Made by a program: the position numbers and the translations under genes
From: Lactarius indigo
Taxonomy: Eukaryota; Basidiomycota; Agaricomycetes; Russulales; Russulaceae
DNA: 64,000 nucleotides
Assembly (NCBI GenBank): GCA_025766275.1
Contig: JAFKAC010000013.1
Coordinates: forward strand, 1 to 64,000
Reading direction: 5' to 3'
The notes under the pieces: model-generated
What the model was told of the DNA's origin: nothing
The model's database searches: none
The model's input: only the letters and a program-made list of their open reading frames with translations
In this document: in pieces, positions 1-11,608 of the stretch
How positions within the stretch are numbered: position 1 is the first letter of the stretch
How the letters are laid out: each line of letters opens with the position of its first letter

Positions 1-198
1 AACCCTAAACCCTAAACCCTAAACCCTAAACCCTAAACCCTAAACCCTAAACCCTAAACCCTAAACCCTAAACCCTAAACCCTAAACCCTAAACCCTAAA
101 CCCTAAACCCTAAACCCTAAACCCTAAACCCTAAACCCTAAACCCTAAACCCTAAACCCTAAACCCTAAACCCTAAACCCTAAACCCTAAACCCTAAA
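1..198. repeat. Telomere, CCCTAAA repeat (TTTAGGG on the G strand)
   Basis: About 28 perfect head-to-tail copies of the 7-mer CCCTAAA begin at base 1 and stop abruptly at 198. The C-rich strand reads inward, as expected at the left end of a chromosome. The unit is the plant-type TTTAGGG, not the TTAGGG of most fungi. No variant unit is visible, which suggests a native, telomerase-maintained end. Confidence 0.98.
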
Positions 199-893
199 GA
201 AGTCTCTTGTAGGTCAAGGACCGGCGTCTAGCATGTCGACGGACGAAACGAGTACGTGACCGGCGCTAGTCCGGCCCGGAAAGAAGTAGTTCCTAGCAGT
301 AGGCGCTAATCTAAGATCTGATCAACACGGAGATCTCCGACGGAAGCCGGGTGCCAGGGGGCTGGCGCAGGCACTTAGGCACAGGGGCGCCAGGTACTGG
401 ACCTGAGATGCATCTCATGGGAATAAACCCCAGGGGATAATTCAAGGGATTCCCCATTACCGCGCGCGCAAGGTACGTCCATTCCCGAGTCACCGAAAGG
501 GGCTAGCTTACTTCACCGGAGTGGTCGGACTTGTCCCAGGGTAGTATTATCGTAACAGTATGCATGGTTTACCTCTAAGTCAATCAGTAGGGATCTGACG
601 GTTTCTGAAACTAGAGGCACATGTTAACGCCGTGAATGGCCCCACTCTATGGCAGAGTTCAGGGTCTAATGTAGGTCGCGCGCGTTGTCTGACTTGACCC
701 CCACAGATTATCCCTTGAATTCCCCTCACGGGGCAAGCGGTCCGGTAATTAATCCAAATATAGACGACAGCATCCTGATGAGCATAAAAGCGAAAGGACT
801 GCGCTTGTTGGGATCCCCCAGCAGCACCTTGGTGCGTCGTCCTTTCCGCCTCTTCATTTCGAACACCACCTTCGGTGGTGTAGTGCAACTTCA
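199..893. other. Subtelomeric spacer, no gene recognised
   Basis: Only short overlapping ORFs without family-like composition are present. One clear structure is a perfect hairpin at 863-881: an 8-bp stem ACACCACC/GGTGGTGT with a TTC loop, 13 bp before the internal telomere-like sequence. Nothing else can be assigned. Confidence 0.6.
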
Positions 894-904
894 CCCTAAA
901 CCCT
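894..904. repeat. Interstitial telomere-like sequence
   Basis: CCCTAAACCCT, 1.6 telomere units in the same orientation as the terminal array, about 700 bp inside it. On the minus strand it supplies the likely stop codon of the gene at 896-1936. It could be chance, or the scar of an old break healed by telomere addition. Confidence 0.55.
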
Positions 905-1936
905 CACCGTTGACTGAAAATGTAAGCGTCTGGCAAAAAAAAAATATTATTAAAATACTACGTACCTTCGTCGATTCGAGGTTTTCATCTCTGTCGCAAT
1001 CGTCATCGTCACTGAGGGCATCATTGGCGGTACCTGCTTTGAGACGAAATTTATCAAGCGGGTTGATATGCGAGTCATCAACTGCATTAGCGTCCAACTC
1101 GCCATCGACATCAGCACTTGTGCCCCACTTGGCACGCTTAAGAGACGGTAGGGGATCAGTACCGACACCCCACTTGGCACGCTAAGGCAAAGTGGGAGAT
1201 TAGCACAGTGCACGGAGGGCCTATGGTTCGCGGCGATACGTACTTCCCTCTCAAACGCTGCACGGACGTCTTTTGGACTAAGGTTGAAAAGGTCATCTTG
1301 CTCTTCACCAGACACGTTTTCGCCCTCGCTTTCATGCTGCATGACTTCACGTTCGTCACTTTCGGATTGGTCGTTGTCCCCATCGTCACGGTCGCCGTCG
1401 TCATCAGACTCGGCATCGACATTGATCTGGACAGGATGGCGGCGTGATACGACTACAGCGGGACTATGAGTAAGTTGAGTGGGATTATTGTGAGAGGCTG
1501 ACCTGATTTGCCTTGCGGGTGGTGCTTCGCCTTCGCATTGACTGGAAGTTGCGTAGTCACGTGATTGCCAGATTTGGCTGCCTTTGGAAGCGACTTCCTG
1601 ACACCACCAACAACGCCTACAGGACGTTGCTTTGACGAAAAAAAACCTTGAATTGATGAACTTACGGCGTGCTTTTTTGGTGCTGGTAGATGACCCGTCT
1701 GGTGAATGAGGGCGCTTTTCTTGGCCACATGTCGACACGGATGTCGGTGCCTTGCGGTCAAGCCAAACTGTACAAAATATAAAGATGGTACGCTAGCCCG
1801 AGGGACCATAAGCAACGCACCAGGGTTTTTGAGAGCTGCGGCCTTTGCAGCACGTTTGGCTAGTGGCAGAGTAAGGGCGGTGTGAGGACTCGGAATAGGA
1901 TCAAAATAACTTACGTCTCTGGGCATCTGGAGCCAT
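896..1936 (-). CDS. Hypothetical acidic/basic protein, seven exons, truncated at a telomere scar
   Basis: Not recognised as a known family. A gene is supported because seven exons join in phase through GT-AG introns of 49-62 nt: 1936-1915, 1859-1821, 1767-1666, 1616-1503, 1452-1244, 1181-966, and a last exon of about 18 nt ending at 896. The product is about 239 aa. It has a basic N-terminus (KRAAKAAALK, then KKARR, an NLS-like patch), a highly acidic middle rich in D/E/S, and a twice-repeated RAKWG motif at the start of exon 6. The last intron could end at 930 instead of 914; both choices place the stop inside the CCCTAAA scrap, so the original C-terminus is probably lost. It is divergent from the Plavaka transposase with a spacer of about 250 bp and may belong to the same mobile element. 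Confidence 0.6.
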
Positions 1937-2184
1937 CGTGAAGAAAAGGTGCAAGACGGAAGGGTACAGCACAAGGGGGTTTGCAAGTAAACGTGCAGGA
2001 GGAAGGAAAGATGGGGTGAGTGAAAGACAAAAAAAAAAGGAACGAACCGCCACACAAACTAGAGAATATATAGTGCCAGACGGCATTGAGTTGGCCGTGA
2101 CTTAGCACCGAACTGTAAATGTTTCAAATGTGGCATTGTTTAAATGCAATTTGCCCAAAAAACAACCTACCAATCGCCCCCAAA
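1937..2184. promoter_or_regulatory. Shared spacer between divergent genes
   Basis: About 250 bp separate the minus-strand ATG at 1936 from the transposase ATG at 2185. The spacing fits a bidirectional promoter. A TATA-like 'atatata' run lies near 2066 and an A-run near 2030. There is no experimental support. Confidence 0.35.
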
Positions 2185-5100
2185 ATGTCGACTCAGTGTG
2201 AGGGCTGCGGTGCCATCGTTAAGCGCAGCGGGCTCTATCCACACATCCAACAAAGTCGCAACCCACAATGTGAGTTGTATCACGTCAAGCTGGATGATGG
2301 GGCCCTGCTGCCAAATAACGACTATGACACGGCTGCCAACAACGGCGACGGCGACGACTTGGAGGATGAAGACGATGGAAAAGACAAAGAAAAACTTGAA
2401 GGCGAAAACCAAGACCAAGACGAGGACCAAGACCAAGACGAGGATGAGGACGTGGACGTGGACGTGGGCATGTCACTCGCCGAAGACGAATATCGCCCCG
2501 AACCACCTCGACCACTAGCACCTGTAGAGGCAAGGGGCAATCCGAATCAGAACAAACCTGAGGACTTACCACAAGAGGACGAAGATGGGGACTCGGATTC
2601 AGACTCGGACTCGGACCCAGACAAAGATGAAAACGAAGACATAGACGAAGACGAAGACGAAGACGAAGACGAAGACGAGGTGGGCGCTTCGCTCGCTGAA
2701 GACGAATATCGTCCCGAACCACCTCAACCGCTGGTACCTGTAGAGACAAGGACCAATCCGAATGAGAAGGAGCCTGAGGACTTACCACAAGAATCGGCGT
2801 GTGCTTTTCGACTGCGAGGTGGATATGAGCAACCTCTGAAGAACGACCCGTTTGTTGTCAAATTCCCTGGGATATCTGGATGTTCGCACACGGTCAGTGA
2901 TAACACCGATATGGAAGCAGCACCAGCTCTTGGGACCAACAACCCTTTTGCACCGTTTTCGGGTAAGACGGAGTGGGAGATTGCCCGGTGGGCGAAGTTA
3001 AGGGGACCGGGATCAACGGCTTTTAACGAGCTAATGAGTATTGAAGGGGTGAGTGGAGCTCAGTCAAATGAAATACAGAACGTACTCACCATGCCTCCTA
3101 AGGTAACGGAAAGGCTCGGATTGTCTTTCAAGAATACAAAGGAGCTAGATGGGATCATCGATAGTCAACTTCCGGGTCGTCCTTGCTTTCAACGCCACGT
3201 GGTCATGGTCGGTTCCGAAGTGTGCGAAGTTTATTACCGGGACGTTATCGAATGCATCAGATCCCTTTTTGGGGATCCCAACTTCACGCCGTATCTTCGC
3301 TTTTCCCCAGAGAAACACTACACGGACGATAACAAAGATACACGAATGTATCACGATATGCATACGGGAAAATGGTGGTGGTCTACACAGGTGAGTCTGA
3401 TATTTTCTCGTGCCTAGAATCGAACTAAATGGATTGTAGGAAGCACTTGAAACCGAGCGTCCAGGTGCTACGATCGTACCGGTTTTACTTTCATCAGACA
3501 AGACATTGCTTACCACGTTTCGGAACAAAAGCGCGTATCCACTTTATATGACCATCGGTAATATCCCAAAAGAGATCCGCCGAAAGCCCTCGATGCACGC
3601 GTATATTCTCCTTGCCTACCTGCCGACCACGCGTTTAGATCATGTGCATAACAAGGCCCAGCGTCGACGACTTGTTGCGAATCTATACCACTCGTGCATG
3701 CGTAAGATCTTGGCGCCACTGGAGGCTGCTGGAAAGACTGGGGTTTACATGGCACGCGGCGATGGGCGTCTCCATCGAAATCACCCTCTTTTCGCCGCAT
3801 TTATTGGCGATTACCCTGAGCAAATCCTTTCAACAGGTTCTATTACAGGTCGATGTCCCACTTGTGATGTCGACCACGACAAACTCGGGGATTACGATTC
3901 ACAGGATACCACTCATCTTCGGGATCTGGGTTCGGTCCTCAATATAATAGACAGTTTTGAACAGGACCCAGCCGACTTTCTTCGCGCATGTTCTTCGGCT
4001 GGGATCAAGCCCATTGTTGATCCATTTTGGAAAGACCTCCCGTACGCCCATATCTTCCGTTCCATAACCCCGGATCTCTTGCATCAGATTTATCAGGGAA
4101 CCGTCAAACATATCATTCGTTGGATCACCAAAGCAATTGGGGCTGAGGAGGTGGACGCGAGGTGTCGCTGTTTGCCACCAAATCATAACCTTCGCTCCTT
4201 CACTAAAGGTATCCCCACGCTCTCCCGTTTGCCACCAAATCATAACCTTTGCTCCTTCACTAAAGGTATCTCCACGCTCTCCCGTGTTACCGGCAAGGAA
4301 CACAACCAAATGTGCCGAATCCTCCTCGCGCTTGTCATGGATGTACCCCTCGCTCAAGGATTTTCAAATTCACGTCTTCTCTGGGCGGTCCGGGCACTTA
4401 TGGACTTTGCATTTATCGCGCAGTACCCGATACACACAGGTGAAACACTAGAGCTCCTGGAAGACGCGTTGTCGCGATTTCATGAAAACAAGTCCATATT
4501 TGTTGATCTTGGTATTCGTGAACACTTCAATATCCCTAAGCTCCATTTCGCAAGCCACTACGTCGATCTCATCAAGCTTTATGGCACCGCGGACAATTTC
4601 AACACCGAAAACACAGAGCGGCTACATATCGATTTGGCAAAGGACGCATATGCCGCAACTAATCACAAGGACGAGTTCTCACAAATGACGACCTGGCTGG
4701 AGCGTAAAGAGAAGATCCATCAGCACAACTGTCTTGTTCAATGGCGGCTTGAAGGTTCACCAATTGTGGTAGCTCCCCGCAAATGGCTACCACCCGGGCT
4801 CGAACTCGACCGCAAATTGCACATGTCAAAGTACCCGTCTGCTAAGAATGTCTCCCTGGACACCCTTGAGACCGAGTACGGTGCTGAACATTTTCGTACT
4901 GCATTGCGACGCTACACTGTACTTTCCAACTCGCCACATCTGACAACAGCGCAAGTTGAGCGCAGTCTTTGGGATGTACATTTTTCCTTTCGATACCTCC
5001 CAGTCTGGCACAGGATCAAATATCTCCGTACAGAGCCCTACACCGGTCTAACTCAGACAGTAGACTCTATTCATGCCTACCCCCAAAGGATTGATGTTCG

Positions 5101-5581
5101 CGGTCGTCGTATACCATGTCGTTTCGATACGGCACTTATTAATGAAGGACATGGGGGAGATACAGGGACAATTGGTGGGTCTTTTCGTGACTCAGAAACC
5201 AGCAAAATACTTATTGTGACAGGTTATCGCATTGGCCGTGTTCGCGTTGTATTTAGCCTCCCTGAAAGGTCACTCTCAACTCTTTTCCCAATCGGAAAAG
5301 AAGTTTCGAAACACTTAGTGTATGTTGAATGGTACACAGCATTTACCGAAGTGCCGGAACCAAATAGTCACTTATTCAAGATCTCGCCTATGAAGGACAG
5401 AGGCGGCGGAAGGGTGTGCAGTATCATCCCACTTGCAAATATTCGGAGGAGTGTACACCTCATACCTAAATTCGGAGCGATTGCACCACAGGAGTGGACG
5501 AGCAATACAGTGCTCGACTCGGCCAACGTATTTTTTGTAAATAGTTTTACGGACGGTCATCTCTATCGCATCATCTGCTAA
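2185..5581 (+). CDS. Plavaka-type DNA transposase
   Basis: Likely cut-and-paste transposase of the Plavaka group (KDZ/CACTA-related, common in Agaricomycetes); family assignment is from remembered motif patterns. Two exons, 2185-3390 and 3440-5581, join in phase over a 49-nt GTGAGT...TGTAG intron, giving about 1115 aa. An in-frame ATG at 2119 would add 22 residues, but the ATG at 2185 directly precedes the N-terminal zinc-finger-like segment (CEGCGAIVKRSGLYPHIQ). A long acidic linker follows that contains a duplicated block beginning SLAEDEYRPEPP, then a conserved core. The C-terminal half carries NTENTERLHID, typical of the family. The ORF is open end to end with no extra bases, so the copy could be active. 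Element termini were not identified. Confidence 0.8.
4171..4284 (+). repeat. 57-bp in-frame tandem duplication inside the transposase
   Basis: Two adjacent 57-bp copies (4171-4227 and 4228-4284) differ at only two or three bases and encode LPPNHNLRSFTKGIPTLSR twice. The duplication keeps the frame, so it is recent and tolerated or neutral. Confidence 0.9.
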
Positions 5582-6031
5582 TATATCGTGGCCATCATCG
5601 TTCTCACCTCGTCGCAACCGTTGTTGTAGAGCCAGTAGTCCCCGTCATGGTTGGGATATTCCATCTCGCGTTGGCAGTGGTGGTGGCGGTGGCGGTGGCG
5701 GTGGCGTCGAGGTCAGGGTCAAAGCGACTGAGGGCACGTTCGCAATGGCCAATCTCCTGGCTCGACGGGGACACAACAATGGTGATGGGAGTGGAGGAAG
5801 AGAAACCGTGATGGAGTTATCGTCCGTTATGCGTACGGTTCGTGATGCATCGTCATTGAGGTAGTTTTCCAAGCCAATGAGATGCACTGGATCGATGATC
5901 CCATCAATACTGACTTCTTTTGGAGACTCATGTAAGCGCGGCTTACCTGAAAAGATGACGCGTCTGAAAATCTGGCAGAATTGCCACACGGCCGCGGAGA
6001 ATACCATAGATTGAGGGAATGTGGGTATAGG
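5582..6031. other. Downstream flank of the transposase, unassigned
   Basis: A minus-strand ORF (5645-6130) overlaps the start of the minisatellite. It contains a (GGTGGC)n-derived proline run and a possible intron near 5945. It matches nothing I know and is not called as a gene. Confidence 0.4.
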
Positions 6032-6655
6032 TGTTAGAAAGGATGGAACTAGAAGCAGGAACGAGGACAGTAAGGATTTGATTGGGACGCAGAACGAGTC
6101 ATATTGACGGTGTAGCACACCTTTTGCCACCCAAGGAAGGATCAGCGAGGGACTGCCATCCTGTTAGAAAGGACGGAACTAGAAGCAGGGACGGTGATAG
6201 CAGGTTAGTTGGGACGCAAAACGAGTTGTATTGACGGTGTAGCAGCGGGGGACTGCTATCCTGTTAGAAAGGACGGAACTAGACGCAGGGACGGTGATAG
6301 CAGGTTAGTTGGGACGCGGAATGGGTCGTATTGACGGTGTAGCACACCTTTTGCCACCCAAGGAAGGATCAGCGGGGGACTACCATCCTGTTAGAAAGGA
6401 CGGAACTAGACGCAGGGACGGTGATAGCAGGTTAAGTTGGGACGCAGAACGAGTCATATTGACGGTGTAGCACACCTTTTGCCGCCCAAGGAAGGATCAG
6501 CGAGGGACTGCCATCCTGTTAGAAAGGACGGAACTAGAAGCAGGGACGGTGATAGCAGATTAGTTGGGACGCGGAACAGATCGTATTGACGGTGTAGCAC
6601 ACCCTTTGCTGCCCAAGGAAGGATCAGCCGGGGACTGCCAGCCTGTCAGAAAGGC
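6032..6655. repeat. Minisatellite, 127-bp unit, about five copies
   Basis: The marker ATTGACGGTGTAGCA recurs at 6103, 6230, 6330, 6458 and 6585, giving spacings of 127, 100, 128 and 127 bp. One copy has lost about 27 bp. A partial, more diverged unit starts at 6032. Units also share GTTAGAAAGGACGGAACTAG. Full copies are nearly identical, so the array is young or homogenised. Confidence 0.93.
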
Positions 6656-7571
6656 CGGACTGTCCGCGTTGACAGATAAATCAGGCCCTTCAGCAAGAGC
6701 CGATTTTATACAGGGAATAGGGAGGGGAGTCAAGCGTGGTACTTCTGAGTTTGGCGGACTGTGAATCCCATCACAACTGTGCAACACAACGTACCATTGG
6801 CCCATTCCCACCCCCACCATTCCACTTTTTTTCCCTGTCGTGTCTCGAATTTACCGTCGCTCCTTACCTTTGAGGACTCCATATCTTGTCAAGTATGGAT
6901 GTGTCCAGGAAAACCTACATCGACTGTGATGGATGCCCTCGGTCGCCCATTCCATCCTATGCGTATGCCCAGGTTCATGAAGCACAACGCCGAAAGTACC
7001 GCTGGCGTACCCAGGGCATGTTATCACCATTCTATACTGCTCAGTATTTCATACAACAACGGATTTCCCCCCGATCTGGCAACTACGACCACACCGTCAT
7101 TTCCGGGCGACCAACATCGCGCCGCCGTTTCTGGCGACGCTTCTTCAAATAGTTGTCTCTTTGTTTTGGGATAAGGTGCGTCTATCTCCTTTGATCTGTA
7201 CCAACAAATTCTGACCCTTTTGACTTAGTTTGCCTCATCTAAGTTGATGCCATCCGCCATTCCTCTCTGATCGTGTCTCGTCGTTCTTTTCCAACCGCGA
7301 TTCTTTACTCCCTCTTATCCCCTTGCCGCTCTTTCCTTTACCCATACTCAACTTCATTTAATCTTCCCGCATTGACTATTCCGTCCACATTATTTTTGAC
7401 TTGGACATTGACTTCAGGTACCATACATGAAGTAACCACAGGTTTATGTCCGAGTCCTTTTCAATAACCAAATCACTGGCAGATTTTCCGTGTTTTACCC
7501 CTTTTCCCAGTCGCGTGATATCCTTTTCCCTGTACCGCCATGACCACTCACACCATCTGCCTGTGCGACCC
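6656..7571. other. No gene recognised
   Basis: Short ORFs only (longest 137 aa at 6761-7174), none with recognisable motifs. I see nothing more to assign. Confidence 0.5.
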
Positions 7572-7716
7572 CGACACCATCGACAGTTACCGCCCCACCT
7601 CGACACCATCGACAGTTACCGCCCCACCTCGACACCATCGACAGTTACCGCCCCACCTCGACACCATCGACAGTTACCGCCCCACCTCGACACCACCCGA
7701 CACTGCGCCACCCCTG
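7572..7716. repeat. 29-bp minisatellite
   Basis: Five tandem copies of a 29-bp unit beginning CGACACCATCGACAGTTACC start at 7572, 7601, 7630, 7659 and 7688. The last is partly diverged, and a degenerate unit follows at about 7750-7782. Because 29 is not a multiple of 3, the array cannot code a periodic protein. Confidence 0.9.
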
Positions 7717-8165
7717 ACCATGGCGTCCACGCTTACTCTCCCTTGCCCAACACCGCCGACAGTTGCCGCCCCACCTCGACACTGCTATAAGTGCCGTCAA
7801 CCCAATGACAATGGGGAAAGCCGTGACGACCACAGCGACGATGGCAAGGCGGCGACAGTGATGAAGTGACAAAGACGCGTGGCTTGTTAGAGATATATTA
7901 TTTATGTTTCACTCTTTGTGCGGAAACTATGTAACTGTACCCATTGGCTCACTTCCAGAGCGTACACTGGGTCACTGAATTCACATAAATTGGGCACAAG
8001 TGTGCGCCAATTCAAACAGTTGACCCCAATTTAAATATCCAATATAACCAATACGACAAATTACATGAAAGTGAGCTAAAATTTGTTTTTTCGGTTCGAT
8101 GGACCGAAATTAGCCCAATTTACAGTTGGGGTTTTTCCTGATGTCAGACGCTGTTACTTCGAGAA

Positions 8166-8513
8166 ATGGGGCGGAATTGGTTCAAGGTTGCGCGGATTCT
8201 TCTTGAGTGTGGTGTGGATGCCAGTATGGAGAACGACAACGGCAAGACCGCATTACACGTACTGTCACAGAGCCAATTTCACAACGAAGGCGATTTTCTC
8301 AAACAGGCACGGTTATTATTAGAGCATAGTGCGGAAGCCGACAATAGCAACCGAAAACCGTTACTTCTGGCAATGGGGCGGGATTGGTTCGAGCTCGCGC
8401 AGATTCTTATTGAGCATGGTGCAGATGCTGAGGCCAAAGATGGTACACTGCCCTATCGACCAGTCCCCCATATCACACTGGCACTAAATACCCGTCCACT
8501 TAGGTGCCGATAA
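8166..8513 (+). pseudogene. Ankyrin-repeat fragment
   Basis: A 115-codon frame contains about three ankyrin repeats; diagnostic pieces are ARILLECGVDAS, GKTALHVLS, ARLLLEHSAEAD and AQILIEHGADAEAKDG. There is no domain upstream, and the frame closes 8 bp before the next ATG. It is most likely the tail of a lost NACHT-ankyrin gene or a displaced repeat from the neighbour. It could also be an upstream exon of the neighbour, but the stop codon argues against that. Confidence 0.6.
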
Positions 8514-8520
8514 AACCAAC

Positions 8521-10539
8521 ATGGCTATACAGCAAGATATGAAGGAAGTAGAGCACGATGTAGAAGAAGTAAAGCGTGATGTAGAAGAAGTAAAGTGTTC
8601 GTCATCTCCTATCCGTATCGCGTCCGCTATGGAAACTGAGTCTTCTGCACAGGGACACAGATCGAGCAGAAGATCAACAAGTGGTTTTTTCCGCCGGATC
8701 CGTCCACAAATTACAATATTACATGCGGCGCCCATTATGGGGGAACGGCCACGTGGTTCTTGGAAGGCACGATATTCGAGGACTGGTTGGAGCGTGGATC
8801 TCTCCTTTGGATCCACGGAAAACGTAAGTACCCTTTAACGTTTGCTGCTCAAAGCCTTATGGTCACCGATTTGCATAGCTGGGTCTGGGAAGAGCATACT
8901 TTGGTTCGTCATTTTCCAACTATCCCGGTCAATGACAGGGACTGATAATTACTAAAGCTCCATGATCATAAAACACGTTATTTCGTTGCGTGATGCCGGG
9001 CTCGCCTCCTTGGCATATTTCTACTTTGACTTTCGGGACAAAGACAAAAAACAAGACTTCCGTAACTTTGTCGCCTCTCTGCTCATTCAACTTTCTACGT
9101 ACTCAAACGCCTGCTGTGAGATAATCTCTTGCTTGTACTCCACACACGGGAGGGGTACGCAACAACCCAGCAATGGTGCCCTGAAGGATTGTCTTCGGGA
9201 AATGCTCTCAGTCGCCGCGCGGCAGCCAACTTATATTATTGTTGATGCACTCGACGAGTGTCCCAACACCTCTGGGATTCCAACCCCTCGAGAAGTTGTA
9301 TTAGGCCTTCTGGGGTGCCTTGTCGACCTGGACCTTCCAAACTTACATATTTGTGTTACTAGTCGCCCGGAGACTGACGTCAAAAGGGTCATTGAATCAC
9401 TGCCTCATCGTGCTGTTTCACTCCATGACGAAATTGGACAACTGAGGGATATTTCCGACTACGTGATAAATGTCGTTTACTCGGACAAGATGCAGAGATT
9501 GCGGGATGACGAGAAGGAGCTAATCGTCAGGGAGCTGCCTGAAAGAGCGGACGGAATGTAAGGGCACCTCTCCGTACCCGATGATTGGTTCTCTTATCTT
9601 TTAACATACAGCTTCCGATGGGTATACTGTCAACTTGAGGTGCTGCGGCACTGTATCCCAGCAGGTATTCGACAGACCCTCACCCAGTTACCCAAATCGT
9701 TGGACGAGACCTATTTACGCGTGCTCAGTCAAATTCCCCAGGCGAATCGAGCACACGCCCATTGTATGCTGCAGTGCCTCGTGGTAGCCGTCCGTCCCCT
9801 TCGTGTTGAAGAACTTGCGGAATTGCTTGCGCTCGACTTTGATACGACGCAGGGAGGGATTCCTAGATACCGTGCAGCTTGGCGGTTAGATGATCAGACA
9901 CAGGCTGTCCTGTCCACGTGCTCAAGTTTGGTCACCATCATCAACGATCGCTGGACCGGCCACCAGGTTGTCCAGTTTTCACATTTCTCCGTTATGGAGT
10001 TTCTAATGTCAGATCGCCTCACATCCCCGCTCGGAGACTTCTCTCGATATCAAATTCTTCCCAAACCGGCGCACACCATCATCACGCAGGCCTGTCTTGG
10101 ATTGCTTCTCTATTTAGACGATCATACCTTCAAAGAGATGGCAGAAGGTTTTCCCTTGGCCCAATACGCAGCACGATACTGGGTCGAGCACGCACAATTT
10201 GAGGATGTTGCGTCACGCGTGAAGGACGGGATAGACACACTCTTTGACCCCGACAAACCTCATTTTCGGGCATGGATTGGGATATATGACATGGACAATA
10301 AGTTCATTGGGAGATATCGCAGGGGGATCCCGAATCCCTTGTACTACTCTGTGCTTTGTGGGTTCTATGACTTGGTCAAGCGCCTCGCCATCAAATACCC
10401 GCATTACGTTAATGCTATTTATGGCCAATACGGGCTTCCGCTGCGTGCAGCACTAGGCGAAGGTCACGTCGAGGTTGCAGAGCTTCTCGTTGAGCACGGT
10501 GCGGACGTCAATATTCGAGAAATTGGTGTAGAGGTTTAG
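8521..10539 (+). CDS. NACHT-ankyrin STAND protein (fungal NLR-like)
   Basis: Predicted signalling NTPase of the type linked to non-self recognition in fungi. Five exons (8521-8614, 8653-8823, 8879-8903, 8958-9557, 9612-10539) join in phase to about 605 aa. The NACHT N-terminus contains WFLEGTIFEDW and SLLWIHGK. The P-loop GKPGSGKS is completed only by the 25-nt exon at 8879-8903. The Walker B region reads YIIVDALDEC, followed by a sensor-like VTSRPETDV. The C-terminus has one ankyrin-like repeat (VAELLVEHGADVN), then stops; relatives I know usually carry more repeats, so the tail may be truncated. The first intron (38 nt) is unusually short and the N-terminal heptad-like exon is uncertain. 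No extra-base sites are seen. Confidence 0.82.
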
Positions 10540-11608
10540 CAATAGGGACAACAACCGCAGGGGAGCATGGCGCTGACTCGGATGTGGCGCCAGTCATGGG
10601 ATTGCCATATTTGTCCGATATAGTTACGCTAAGGTGTACTAGTATTACACTACAGAGAACCTGGAACCTGAGGCCTGAGGCCTGAGGTAGTGCGTTGACC
10701 TGGCCCCCATATAGTCATATCAATATATATTTCTCTCAAATTCAAGTTCTGGTTTTCGCGCTTCCCTCCTTTCGTTGCTTATGAAGAACAAAACGTGAAA
10801 AATAAAAATAAACACATTTTTTGGGTGATTTTTTTCATTCTGTCATTTTTTTGACCTAGATCGGTTCGATAAACGGGGCAGAACACAGATGAGAGATGCG
10901 AGCAAGCAAGCGAACACTAATATAGGTATAACGTGAGGAGAGAGAGGTGGGATTTTTGGTTGCGTGTGCCAAAAAAAAAAGAAAAGAAAGACTGCAGAGA
11001 ACGCAAGTTCAAGAAATGAAGAATGATACAGGAAGGGACGTTAGATTGGGCGGCGATACGAGAGAGAGAAAAAGAGATTAGACGGTTCGTGGGAGGGGGG
11101 GAGGACTGGTTGTTAGTGGAACGATGGCGACGCTGTAAAAATGTCCCGCCGTAAGGACGAGGGCGGAGGGAAAAGCGACGCATGATGCGCTGTAAGTGGG
11201 TGTGTGAACACAGTAGCACAAACAAAAGTAGGCGTAAGGTAGGGTCAGGGGGTACTATGAATGTACAAGTGGTGAGCGAGGGTTCCATGTGAGCGAGCAG
11301 CCAAGAAAGACGGGACCAATGGGCATCACCGGGCCCACCAGCAAGGACCAACAACATATCTAAGTAAACCAGTGGATGCGCGTAGGGGGGGGAGGGAAGG
11401 GGGAAAAAGGGAGGCCTTGGCAAAGCATATGAGAGCGAGGAGATAACGACGAAAGCAGATTGGCATTGGCAAAGAAAAAAAGACGAGGATTGATGCGACG
11501 GTATACATGTACATGATTGCGAGAGAGATGACGGGGGGGCGAAGACCGGCTCATTAGAAGGAAGATTGATGACGATGATGATGGGAGGCTGGAGGACAGG
11601 ACGCGCTA
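10540..11608. other. Intergenic region and probable 3' UTR of the HMG gene
   Basis: No gene recognised. A short CCTGAGG array (three copies) lies at 10672-10688. The purine-rich + strand from 10917 leaves the minus strand open by composition only. Confidence 0.5.

Noticed and set aside
7540..7869. Repeat protein encoded by the 29-bp minisatellite
   Set aside because: The unit length is not divisible by three, so the product is not periodic in one frame, and no family resemblance is seen.
8824..8957. Loss of Walker A in the NLR gene
   Set aside because: Unspliced reading gives IHGKR and a stop, but splicing both flanking introns restores GKPGSGKS in phase.
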